Assembly: GCA_047973125.1 (NCBI GenBank)
Contig: JBKEBK010000022.1
Coordinates: forward strand, 119,111 to 183,110
DNA length: 64,000 nucleotides
Source: CAYNRG01 sp047973125
GTDB lineage: Bacteria; Bacillota_I; Bacilli_A; Erysipelotrichales; Erysipelotrichaceae
Reading direction: 5' to 3'
The notes beneath the pieces are model-generated. The model was not told the DNA's origin. It searched no databases and worked only from the letters and a program-made list of their open reading frames with translations. Below are positions 37,093 through 44,957 of the stretch, one piece after another. The translations under genes and the position numbers were made by a program. Within the stretch, counting starts at the first letter, position 1. Every line of letters starts with the position of its first letter.

Positions 37093-37540
37093 ATTATTTC
37101 TACATGACATCTGTCCAATCAAAGGGCGATTCAGTGACTCCTATGCCACAGAAGTTTTCTATCGTTATATTTAAATGTCATTGTGGTTCTATTTTCTTGA
37201 GTTGTTCTAAAGCAACCAATACACATCGCCTTCATCCAATGGTAGAGTTTTCCAAAGAACTTGTTTGTCTTGTATTAGAAATCCAAATATCTAGTACCGT
37301 CTTTTTCAAGCCAGTCCTTGATGCAACAATAAAACTCATTATGATATGTTAAGTCCTGTTTCTTCCTCAGTTTCAGGGATGGTGGAGTCTACAATAGATT
37401 CTGTATTCTACGCCTGATCACCGTGAAGGAAAAGCCCACAGGTTTTTTCTTCAACAAGCACTTTTCATTTATCGTCGTTGACCATACACATATTAATGAG
37501 TGTAAAGGTTGTTGTTCGGTTCGATTGATTTAAACCACCT
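37093..37540. other. Decayed coding sequence, 448 bp
   Basis: On the minus strand a frame reads QDLTYHNEFYCCIKDWLEKD then GTRYLDF, stop, then YKTNKFFGKLYHWMKAM in the same frame before a further stop. This is coding-like but interrupted and without a start, so probably a pseudogene remnant; the family is not recognised. The plus-strand frame through here is a shadow. Confidence 0.35.
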
Positions 37541-37744
37541 TTAATCTTTGATGGTTTCCATAATATCTTTTAACTTACAATACATTTCTTCGCATATTTT
37601 GAGAATAACATCGGTAGTGATATCTGCTCCTTTGCTGAGTTTAGCAATTGAAGCGGTACTAATCTCTTCAGTCTTCTTAAGGTCATTTTTATAAATTTCA
37701 TTGTCAATTAACATTTTTTATAGCTTTTTATAACTGAATAACAT
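37541..37744 (-). pseudogene. XRE-type HTH controller gene broken by a stop codon
   Basis: Minus-strand reading from ATG 37744: MLFSYKKL, TAA (37720-37718), KMLIDNEIYKND, then LKKTEEISTASIAKLSKGA and DITTDVILKICEEMYCKLKD. This is the common small Cro/C1 regulator type, where the position of the stop is normally Trp (SYKKLWKLLID). A re-start at ATG 37714 would give 57 aa but has no ribosome site. Placed just upstream of the restriction operon, it could have been its controller. Confidence 0.65.
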
Positions 37745-38162
37745 TTGTAAACTCTTAAATAAATGTATTTAATTTCATTATGCACATGACCAAACGGATC
37801 ACCGATATTTAGTGAAAGTATAAATGTTTTTGTTCGCTAATTATTATTGTGAGTTTTGAGTGTATGAACTCTATTAATCCAAGAAAATGAATAGTTGTTA
37901 TAAAAATCAATGTATAGCTAAATTAAAAGAATATAAGGCTATTTCATAAATTTACATTCTATTATATTAATCCGTATAATATTCTCATTTACTTTTACTC
38001 ATGTATTTAAACTTAGAAAAGTGATATTAGACAAAGTAAAAAAATATACTATAGTCTATTACTATTATTAAGTTTATCTAATTTATTTTTTGTTTGTTTT
38101 ACGAATATTTAATTGTTTGTATCCTATAATATTTATTGATTCAATAATGAATCAACTATTTG
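37745..38162. other. AT-rich spacer at the right edge of the island
   Basis: No gene seen. Very AT-rich; contains an 8-bp hairpin TTGATTCA-ATAA-TGAATCAA (38136-38155) just beyond the gntR stop codon, without a U-rich tail on the gntR strand. Confidence 0.5.
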
Positions 38163-38858
38163 TTATGTATCATCCTTAAATAATATCAGTTTGTAACAAA
38201 TCTTATATGCTTCTGCATAGTTTTTTTCTTTTATAGCATTTACTAACTGGATGTGATGTGATAGTTCTTTTCTTGATGATGGGGAGGTAACTATTTTTAA
38301 ATTTTCTTCACTAGTATTAAAAAATGATAGTGAGAAAGCATCAAACATTGTGAGCAGTATTTTATTGTTAGACATCTTACAAAGATGTCTATGGAATAAA
38401 TAATCGGCATTAATATAGTCATTAAGGTTACCATCATTATATTTTTTTTCACTTGCTAAACATAATTTTTCAAGTTCATTAATGTCTTTCTCATTGTAAT
38501 TATCAATAGCAAATTTTGCACAGCTTGATTCTATTGCAAAGCGATACTCAGCACTTTCTTTAATGTTACCTTGGTGAAATATTAATGGTGAAATTCTAGA
38601 GAAATACTCATGGATTGAAACTTCCTTTACGAAGGTGCCTTCACCTTGTTTTGATTCTAAAAGGCCAAGTCCTATAAGTTCTTGAATTGCTGATCTTACT
38701 GATACTCTACTTACATTTAAAGTATCACATAGTACATTCTCTGATGGTATTTTCATTCCAATGGGCCATTGTCTTGAAAATATCTTCTCTTCTATTGCTT
38801 TTGATACTTGTTTTGCAATATTGATTTTAACTATTTTTCCTAATGACTTATCGACCAT
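38163..38858 (-). CDS. GntR-family (FCD/FadR subgroup) transcription regulator
   Basis: A 231-aa repressor or activator. Winged helix at about 12-78 (IAKQVSKAIEEKIF, MKIPSENVLCDTLNVSRVSVRSAIQELIGLGLLESKQGEGTFV pattern), then an all-helical FCD ligand domain (AEYRFAIESSCAKFAI; DYLFHRHLCKMSNNKIL, with the metal/ligand His residues). AAAGGAG ribosome site. Divergent from the aminotransferase-permease operon, which it probably controls through the TTGTAATACAA operator between them. Confidence 0.9.
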   Translation of the reverse strand: MVDKSLGKIVKINIAKQVSKAIEEKIFSRQWPIGMKIPSENVLCDTLNVSRVSVRSAIQELIGLGLLESKQGEGTFVKEVSIHEYFSRISPLIFHQGNIKESAEYRFAIESSCAKFAIDNYNEKDINELEKLCLASEKKYNDGNLNDYINADYLFHRHLCKMSNNKILLTMFDAFSLSFFNTSEENLKIVTSPSSRKELSHHIQLVNAIKEKNYAEAYKICYKLILFKDDT

Positions 38859-38882
38859 AATTTATCTCCTTTTAAATTTTTA

Positions 38883-38955
38883 TTGACATCAAAAAAATAT
38901 ATGATAGTATTAAGACACAACTTGTAATACAACCTACAAGCAGACGTCTTAGCTG
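38883..38955 (+). promoter_or_regulatory. Promoter and GntR operator of the aminotransferase-permease operon
   Basis: TTGACA (38883-38888), 16 bp, TAGTAT (38905-38910). Immediately downstream, TTGT-AAT-ACAA (38922-38932) fits the FCD-type GntR operator pattern and is nested in a wider CTTGTA...TACAAG repeat ending at 38940. AGCAG...CTGCT (about 38940-38958) is a further inverted repeat. Confidence 0.6.
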
Positions 38956-39058
38956 CTAAATATATTATATCATAAATAGTAGGAATAATTTTAAAAAAGG
39001 GGGATAGCTATAGAATATTAAATTTTTTGTTGTTTCAAAATTATAGGAGGTAAAATAA

Positions 39059-40237
39059 TTGAAATTTAATTTTGAAGAAGTGGTTGATAGAAATGATACT
39101 GGTTGTCTAAAGTATGATGGTAGAGGAATTTTTTCAAAGGGTAAAGATCAAATTCCACTTTGGATTGCTGATATGGATTTACTATCACCACCATGTGTTA
39201 ATGAAGCTTTTAAAAAAAGAATGGAACATAGTTTATATGGTTATAACTATGCATCTGATTCTTATTATGAAAGTATTGTGTTATGGATGAAAAATCAACA
39301 TGATTACATTGTTGAAAAAGAAGAAATTTGTCCTTTTCCAGGAGTTGTTCCTGCCCTTGCTCTTTTGTATCGAGCATATCTAAGTGATGGAGAGTGCATT
39401 ATGGTCCAAGAGCCAGGGTATGGTCCTTTTAGAAGTATTGCAGATCAAGCGAATTATCGAGTAATAAATACTCCGCTAATTAATAACAATGGTTATTACA
39501 CAATGGACTATGTAAAGATTGAAGAGAATATTAAAAAAGAAAATGTTAAAATATTTACTCTTTGTAATCCACATAACCCTGTTGGAAGAGTCTGGACAAA
39601 AGATGAATTATCAAAACTAGCAAGTATTTGCATTAAGTATAATGTCATCATTATTTCTGATGAAATCCATGCTGATTTGGTTTTTAAACCAAATAAGCAT
39701 ATACCATTGCCTCTAATTTCAAATGATATTGCAGAGGCGTGTGTTGTATGTACTGCACCAACTAAAGCTTTCAATTTAGCTGGTATGAAGGTATCTAATA
39801 TTATAATAAAAAACAAAGAATTAAGAGAAAAGTTTAAAGAAGAGTGTGAACGCTATGATCTTGTTTCTTTGCACACCTTTAGTTATGTTGCTTGTGAGAG
39901 CGTATATCGAGAAGGTAAAGAGTGGTTAGAACAACTTCTAGATCATATATCTAGTAATTATGATTTGTTAGAAGAGTTTCTAAGGGCTTATCCTAATGTT
40001 AGATTTAAAAGAGCTGAAGCAACTTATTTAGCTTGGTTTGATGTTAGTGATTTAGGATATTCACTTGAAGAGTTAAAAAAGCGTTTTGAAGATAATAAAC
40101 TATGGGTAGAATTTCAAGATGACTTTAATGATCAAAGTGGTCGACTATTCTTTAGAATGAATATTGCTATATCAAAAACGAAATTAAAAGAAGTATTAAA
40201 ACACTTATCTGGTGTATTTAAAAAGGAGAAAAAATAA
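39059..40237 (+). CDS. MalY/PatB-type PLP aminotransferase (cystathionine beta-lyase-like)
   Basis: A 392-aa fold-type I PLP enzyme of the MalY/PatB group, which typically cleaves C-S bonds of cystathionine or acts as an aminotransferase. Marks: N-terminal DRNDTGCLKYD, PLWIADMDL, NPHNPVGRVW, ISDEIHADL and the PLP lysine K236 in APTKAFNLAG. TTG start 8 nt after AGGAGG. Followed at once by an amino-acid permease, so the pair probably imports and degrades one amino acid. Confidence 0.9.
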   Translation: MKFNFEEVVDRNDTGCLKYDGRGIFSKGKDQIPLWIADMDLLSPPCVNEAFKKRMEHSLYGYNYASDSYYESIVLWMKNQHDYIVEKEEICPFPGVVPALALLYRAYLSDGECIMVQEPGYGPFRSIADQANYRVINTPLINNNGYYTMDYVKIEENIKKENVKIFTLCNPHNPVGRVWTKDELSKLASICIKYNVIIISDEIHADLVFKPNKHIPLPLISNDIAEACVVCTAPTKAFNLAGMKVSNIIIKNKELREKFKEECERYDLVSLHTFSYVACESVYREGKEWLEQLLDHISSNYDLLEEFLRAYPNVRFKRAEATYLAWFDVSDLGYSLEELKKRFEDNKLWVEFQDDFNDQSGRLFFRMNIAISKTKLKEVLKHLSGVFKKEKK

Positions 40238-41544
40238 TGAGTGATAAAAATAAAGATTTAAAAAGAACCATGACTTTATTCCCAGCTATTATGACTGTTG
40301 TTACTTGTATTATTGGATCTGGAATCTTTACAGTTCCAGGAGAAGTAATGTCAGTTGCTAATGGTAGTGGACCAAACATGGCTGCATGGATTATAGCTGG
40401 TATTGCCTGTTTATTAATGGCGTTTGTTTATGTTGAATTAGCACCATCACTTCCAACATCTGGAGGTGCTTATGGATTTTTAAGAAAAGCTTATGGAGAC
40501 AAAGCAGCATTTTTCTTTGGTTGGTCAAATATGATATCTCATGTTTCAATCTTAGCGATGATGTCATTAGCATTTACAAACTATTTACAGTTTTTCTTTA
40601 CAATGAGTAATGTAAATGCCAAGCTTTTAGCTACTGCATTAGTTATTTTTGTTGCCCTTATCAATATGAAGGGATTAAAGCTTGGCTCTGTTATAATGAG
40701 CGGCTTCACTGTTGGAAAGCTTGTGGCCTTAGGACTTGTAATCTGTGCTGGTGTATTTGCGATTAAAGGCATTAACTTTCAACCAATTGCATCAGATACA
40801 CAAGGTTGGTCGACTACTATGAGTGCAGCAGTACCGGCAATCTTTGCATTTGGTGGATACAATCAATTTGCCTATATGAGTGGGGAAGTAAAAGATCCAA
40901 CAAAAACAATTCCTAAAGCGATACTTTTTGGAATGTTAATTGTTATTGCCTTTAATATTTTACTAAGTGTAATTTGTACTGGTGTACTAGGTGTTAGCAC
41001 ACTGGCAGGATCTGATAGAGCGATTGCTGATGCAGCTGGTGTTATATTTGGTAGAGTTGGTGGATCTATTGTTGGTATCGGAGCTCTTGTTTCAATATTT
41101 GGCTCATTAAATGGTAGCATTATGGCAATGCCTAGAATGGTCTTTGCAATGGCAAATGATAAACTACTTCCAAGCTTCTTTGCAAAAGTACATAAAGAAA
41201 ATGATACTCCATATGTTGCGATTGGCTTGTATGCAGTACTGGCAATTGGACTATTATGGAGTGGTCAATTTGGTACACTTTTAATGATGGGAACATTTTT
41301 AGGTAGAATCTTAGAAGTTATGGTTGCTAGTACTCTTTACACATTGCGCAAAAAATTCCCTGATCTTCCAAGACCTTCAAAAATGTGGGGATATCCATTT
41401 ACTTACATTGGTGTTATTATAATTACTATTGTTTTAGCATTCTTAGTTCCAATTGAACAAATTAAAATGGCAATTATTTTAGCATCAACAAGTATTCCTG
41501 CATACTTCATCTTTAAGTTTATTAAGAAAAAAGAAACAGTATAA
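40237..41544 (+). CDS. APC-family amino-acid permease
   Basis: A 435-aa transporter with about 12 TM helices. The first helix has the APC substrate-binding GSGIFTVPG break, followed by GGAYGFLRKAYGDKAAFFFGW. AFGGYNQFAYMSGEVKDPTKTIPKAI is the conserved loop before TM7. Substrate unknown but presumably the amino acid handled by the MalY-like enzyme, with whose stop codon its ATG overlaps (TAATG). Ribosome site AAAAAGGAG. Confidence 0.92.
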   Translation: MSDKNKDLKRTMTLFPAIMTVVTCIIGSGIFTVPGEVMSVANGSGPNMAAWIIAGIACLLMAFVYVELAPSLPTSGGAYGFLRKAYGDKAAFFFGWSNMISHVSILAMMSLAFTNYLQFFFTMSNVNAKLLATALVIFVALINMKGLKLGSVIMSGFTVGKLVALGLVICAGVFAIKGINFQPIASDTQGWSTTMSAAVPAIFAFGGYNQFAYMSGEVKDPTKTIPKAILFGMLIVIAFNILLSVICTGVLGVSTLAGSDRAIADAAGVIFGRVGGSIVGIGALVSIFGSLNGSIMAMPRMVFAMANDKLLPSFFAKVHKENDTPYVAIGLYAVLAIGLLWSGQFGTLLMMGTFLGRILEVMVASTLYTLRKKFPDLPRPSKMWGYPFTYIGVIIITIVLAFLVPIEQIKMAIILASTSIPAYFIFKFIKKKETV

Positions 41545-41559
41545 AAAGTATGTCCTCTT

Positions 41560-41594
41560 TCAAAGCTTTCTAAAAAAATTAGAAAGCTTTTTAT
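41560..41594 (+). terminator. Terminator of the aminotransferase-permease operon
   Basis: A 12-bp perfect stem AAAGCTTTCTAA / TTAGAAAGCTTT with an AAAAA loop, then TT-rich sequence. Confidence 0.85.
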
Positions 41595-41717
41595 AATATA
41601 TGCTAAACATATAATTTTTGTATTATAATATAAGTTATGAATATACTTCATATAGTAGTAAGTGTTAAAGGTTGTGTAATTGAAAGTAATTTACTTTATA
41701 GTAAAAAAGGGGATATG

Positions 41718-42725
41718 ATGAAAAAATTAATCGAGCAGATACCATCTTTAGTGGCGAGTAAGCATCAAAAAGAGCAGGTAGCAAGAAAATTTGGTATGTT
41801 TATACACTTTGGCATAAATACGTTTGGAAATGTACAATGGTCAGATGGTAGTATTGATCCAAGGGTTTATAAGCCTTCTAAAATAAATGCGGAGCAGTGG
41901 GTTAAAACGGCATATGATGCTGGTATGGAGTATGTAATTATAACCGCGAAGCATCACGATGGATTTTGTCTTTGGGATACAGATAGTACAACATATAGTG
42001 TTAATAATTCTGGCAATAAAACTGATGTGGTTTTTGAAGTTTATAAAAATTGTAAGAAGTATGGCATTAAGCTAGCAATCTATTATTCTTTATGGGATCG
42101 AAAAGAAGAAACTTATAAAAATGATTTTGATAATGGGTATATTCCTTATATGTTAAATCATTTGAAAGAGCTTTTAGGTGGACGCTATGGAGAGGTTGTT
42201 GAAGTTTGGTTTGATGGTGCTTGGGATAAGCCTAGAAGTAAGTGGAGACTAGATTTAGTTTATGATCAAGTTAAAAGACTACAGCCAAAATGCCAGGTTG
42301 GAATTAATCTTACAGTGGGAATTGATGATGATACAGCATGTACTCCACCTGATAGATATATGCCTTTGAATACTCAAGAAAATGATCCATTAAGAATGTA
42401 TCCAAGTGACTTTAGATTATGGGATCCGTATTGTTGTAGAGCGGATGATCCCAAAATATATACCTATGGTGGTAAGAGGTACTATTTACCATTTGAAATG
42501 ACAATTTGCTCAAGGGAAGGATCTAGTTGGTTTTATTCAAATATCTATGAAGAAGAGAAACTCTTGGATGCCAATGATGTAGCTAATAAGTGTAAGTTAT
42601 GTTTTAATAGTGATAATCTAGCAGTAATAAATATGGCTCCAAATACAGAAGGTAGCTTTGTACAAGAAGATATCGATAATTTAATGAAGGTTGCAAAAAT
42701 ACTTAAAGTCTATAGAGAAAAATAA
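41718..42725 (+). CDS. GH29 alpha-L-fucosidase
   Basis: Retaining alpha-L-fucosidase, 335 aa; a compact catalytic domain with no carbohydrate-binding module and no signal peptide, so probably acting on imported glycans. GH29 marks: KFGMFIHFGINTF, ITAKHHDGFCLWDT and the nucleophile D166 in EVWFDGAWD. Start choice: ATG 41718 with AAGGGGAT; the open extension to 41637 runs through the promoter region. Just upstream of a LacI-controlled sugar transporter that may be functionally linked. Confidence 0.88.
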   Translation: MKKLIEQIPSLVASKHQKEQVARKFGMFIHFGINTFGNVQWSDGSIDPRVYKPSKINAEQWVKTAYDAGMEYVIITAKHHDGFCLWDTDSTTYSVNNSGNKTDVVFEVYKNCKKYGIKLAIYYSLWDRKEETYKNDFDNGYIPYMLNHLKELLGGRYGEVVEVWFDGAWDKPRSKWRLDLVYDQVKRLQPKCQVGINLTVGIDDDTACTPPDRYMPLNTQENDPLRMYPSDFRLWDPYCCRADDPKIYTYGGKRYYLPFEMTICSREGSSWFYSNIYEEEKLLDANDVANKCKLCFNSDNLAVINMAPNTEGSFVQEDIDNLMKVAKILKVYREK

Positions 42726-42808
42726 TTTTTTACAAGAGTCTAAAGTTGATAATTATTAATTTTGGATTCCTTTTATTTTTATCTAATATATTGATAACTA
42801 ATAAAATT

Positions 42809-42859
42809 ATTGAAACGTTTCAATTTTTTATTGACAAATGATAATTGATGTTATATGTT
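42809..42859 (+). promoter_or_regulatory. Operator palindrome and promoter of the sugar ABC operon
   Basis: ATTGAAACGTTTCAAT (42809-42824) is a perfect 16-bp palindrome with the central CG typical of LacI-family and cre sites. It lies just upstream of TTGACA (42831-42836), 17 bp, TATGTT (42854-42859). A second inverted repeat, AAATGATA (42836-42843) and TATCATTT (42874-42881), brackets the -10 region. Auto-control by the downstream LacI protein or CcpA is likely. Confidence 0.65.
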
Positions 42860-42891
42860 AATAGTGTAATCGCTATCATTTTAAGAAAGAG

Positions 42892-43911
42892 GTGGTATTT
42901 ATCAAGAAGGAATCAGTTACAATTCAGGATGTTGCAAGTGAAGCAGGGGTTGCTGTTGGAACAGTATCTCGATATCTTAATGGGTTTAAAGTAAAGAAGG
43001 ATAATCGTAATCTTATTGAGTCGGCAATTTCAAAGCTAAATTACAAAACAAATATTATTGCTAGAAGTTTAAAGACAAAGAAATCTTATACAATTGGTTT
43101 ATTATTTCCTAGTGTTATTGATCCATTTGCTACAGAGATTATGGATGCTGTTGAAGAGGTGCTATATAAAAAAAATTACTCAGTAATGATTGTTGGATCT
43201 AGAAATAGTATTGATATTGAGAAAGAGCGAATTGAATTTTTTAATAATAAAAGAATTGATGGGTTGATAATAATGCCAATCTCAGATGAGAGTTATAAAA
43301 ATATTGAACTGCTTGATTCTAATATTCCCGTAGTTATTATTGATAAGAAGTTAGAAAATGATGATATGACCTATATAACTTGTAATAACAGGCAAGGTTC
43401 TTATCTTGGGGTGTCTAATCTAATAGAGAATGGTCATAAAAGAATTGCTATTGTGGCAGGACCTACTGATGTATATACATCAAAGCAGCGCAAGCAGGGA
43501 TATATTGATGCTTTGGTAAAGCATAATATCTCAGTAGATGATAATTTGATTCGTCATGGGCTTTATCAAAAAGGTGGTGGAGTAGATGACATTGAATATT
43601 TTATGAAAATGAGTAATCCACCTACTGCGATATTTACAACAAATTTTGAAATTACTAAGTCGGCTATAAAATATTTTATGAAAAATAAAATTAGTATTGG
43701 TAATGATATATCGCTTTTAGGTTATGACAATATTGATGTTTTTCAGATGCTAACACCTAAAATTGAAACTATTGCTCAACCAATGTTTCAAATTGGTAGT
43801 AAGGCTGCAGAGTTAATATTAGAAAAAATAGGTAGTGATAGTTTAGTTCAATCAGTTGAACTAGATACTTGTATTGTAAAGGGGGAATCGATTAAAAATA
43901 ATAAGGGGTAA
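42892..43911 (+). CDS. LacI-family sugar repressor with no ordinary start codon
   Basis: A LacI/GalR regulator: HTH at VTIQDVASEAGVAVGTVSRYLNG, then a periplasmic-binding-type sensor domain (SYTIGLLFPSVIDPFA, GYDNIDVFQMLTPKIETI). The only GTG in frame (42892) lies inside the AAAGAGGTGG ribosome site. The place where the family normally has ATG is ATC (42901), 5 nt after that site, giving (M)KKESVTIQDVA. Either GTG or a rare ATC start is used. First gene of the operon with the SBP, ATPase, permease and kinase. Confidence 0.88.
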   Translation: MVFIKKESVTIQDVASEAGVAVGTVSRYLNGFKVKKDNRNLIESAISKLNYKTNIIARSLKTKKSYTIGLLFPSVIDPFATEIMDAVEEVLYKKNYSVMIVGSRNSIDIEKERIEFFNNKRIDGLIIMPISDESYKNIELLDSNIPVVIIDKKLENDDMTYITCNNRQGSYLGVSNLIENGHKRIAIVAGPTDVYTSKQRKQGYIDALVKHNISVDDNLIRHGLYQKGGGVDDIEYFMKMSNPPTAIFTTNFEITKSAIKYFMKNKISIGNDISLLGYDNIDVFQMLTPKIETIAQPMFQIGSKAAELILEKIGSDSLVQSVELDTCIVKGESIKNNKG

Positions 43912-43949
43912 GAATAAAATTTTTTAAAAAAATAGAAAGAAGGAAGAAA

Positions 43950-44906
43950 ATGAAGAAATTTAAAAAGTTAGTGGCAGTACTTGTTGTATTACTCGTTTTA
44001 GTAGGTTGCACATCAAAAAATAAGAGTGCAGATGATAATAAAGTTAAAGTAGGGGCATCGCTTCTTACAGCATCACATCCATTTCAAGTAGCGATAAAAG
44101 ATTCTCTTGAGAATGCTGCAAAAGAGTTAGATGTTGATCTTACGGTGGCAATTGCTGATCAAGATTTAAATCGACAAATATCTGATATTGAAGATATGAT
44201 TACCAAAGAGGTTGATGTCATAATTTTAACACCGGTTGATTCTGAGGGAGTAAAAGGAGCGATTGAAAAAGCAAAAAATGCCAATATTAAGGTTGTAACA
44301 GTTGATGTTAAGGCAAATGGGGTTGAAGTTGATTCTCATATTGCTACTGATAATTACTCTGGAGGAATGATTGCTGCTGAAGCGATGTATCAACTTGTAG
44401 GATCAGGAGATATTGGTCTAATCACATATCCAGAGGTTCAATCAGTTCGTGATCGTATTGATGGTTTTAAAGAAGTTGCAAACACATATGAAGAGTTAAA
44501 TATTGTTACTGAATTGCCAGGCAGAACTCGAGAAGAGGCTCTTAGTGCATCTCAAGATATGTTAACTAGTAATCCAGATTTAGTGGGTATCTTTGGTTTT
44601 GGTGATGATATGGCAATTGCAGCTACTAATGCAATAATTGATAATGGATCATCTGCGGTTGTTGTAGGCTTTGATGGTTTACAAGAGGCTCAAGACAAAG
44701 TTAGTGAAGATAATGGATTTAAGGCTGTTGTTGTACAATATCCTGATAAAATGGGTTCTGAAGCGATGAATGCTGCTTTTGCACTTGCAAATGGTGAGAG
44801 TGTTGAGAAAGAAATTCCAATAACTCCAGGTCTATTTGTATATGATAAAGGATTTGTAGATGTTAGTGTTGAGAATGGAAAAGTAAATTTGAATTTAGGT
44901 AATTAA
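43950..44906 (+). CDS. Sugar ABC transporter substrate-binding lipoprotein (RbsB-like)
   Basis: A 318-aa binding protein: signal helix LVAVLVVLLVLV with lipobox C20 (LVGC), then a type I periplasmic-binding fold (VKVGASLLTASHPFQVAIKDSL; DVIILTPVDSEGVKGAIEKA; FGFGDDMAIAATNAI; VVGFDGLQEA). It captures a monosaccharide at the cell surface for the ATPase and permease downstream; the exact sugar (ribose, fructose, galactose, psicose type) is not readable. GAAGGAAG ribosome site. Confidence 0.93.
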   Translation: MKKFKKLVAVLVVLLVLVGCTSKNKSADDNKVKVGASLLTASHPFQVAIKDSLENAAKELDVDLTVAIADQDLNRQISDIEDMITKEVDVIILTPVDSEGVKGAIEKAKNANIKVVTVDVKANGVEVDSHIATDNYSGGMIAAEAMYQLVGSGDIGLITYPEVQSVRDRIDGFKEVANTYEELNIVTELPGRTREEALSASQDMLTSNPDLVGIFGFGDDMAIAATNAIIDNGSSAVVVGFDGLQEAQDKVSEDNGFKAVVVQYPDKMGSEAMNAAFALANGESVEKEIPITPGLFVYDKGFVDVSVENGKVNLNLGN

Positions 44907-44911
44907 AATTA

Positions 44912-44935
44912 TTAGGGTGGTTAGCCACCCTTTAT
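44912..44935 (+). promoter_or_regulatory. Intergenic hairpin after the binding-protein gene
   Basis: A 7-bp perfect GC-rich stem AGGGTGG / CCACCCT with a TTAG loop followed by only three Ts. In binding-protein operons such hairpins stabilise the upstream message or partly terminate, raising binding-protein levels. Confidence 0.7.
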
Positions 44936-44957
44936 AAAATATTAAGGAGGATACATT

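Noticed and set aside
36909..37352. 147-codon plus-strand frame
   Set aside because: It lies antisense to the ASCH gene and over decayed sequence, with no ribosome site and no family pattern.
32428..38162. Intact mobile element around the restriction island
   Set aside because: No transposase, integrase, terminal inverted repeats or flanking direct repeats could be seen.
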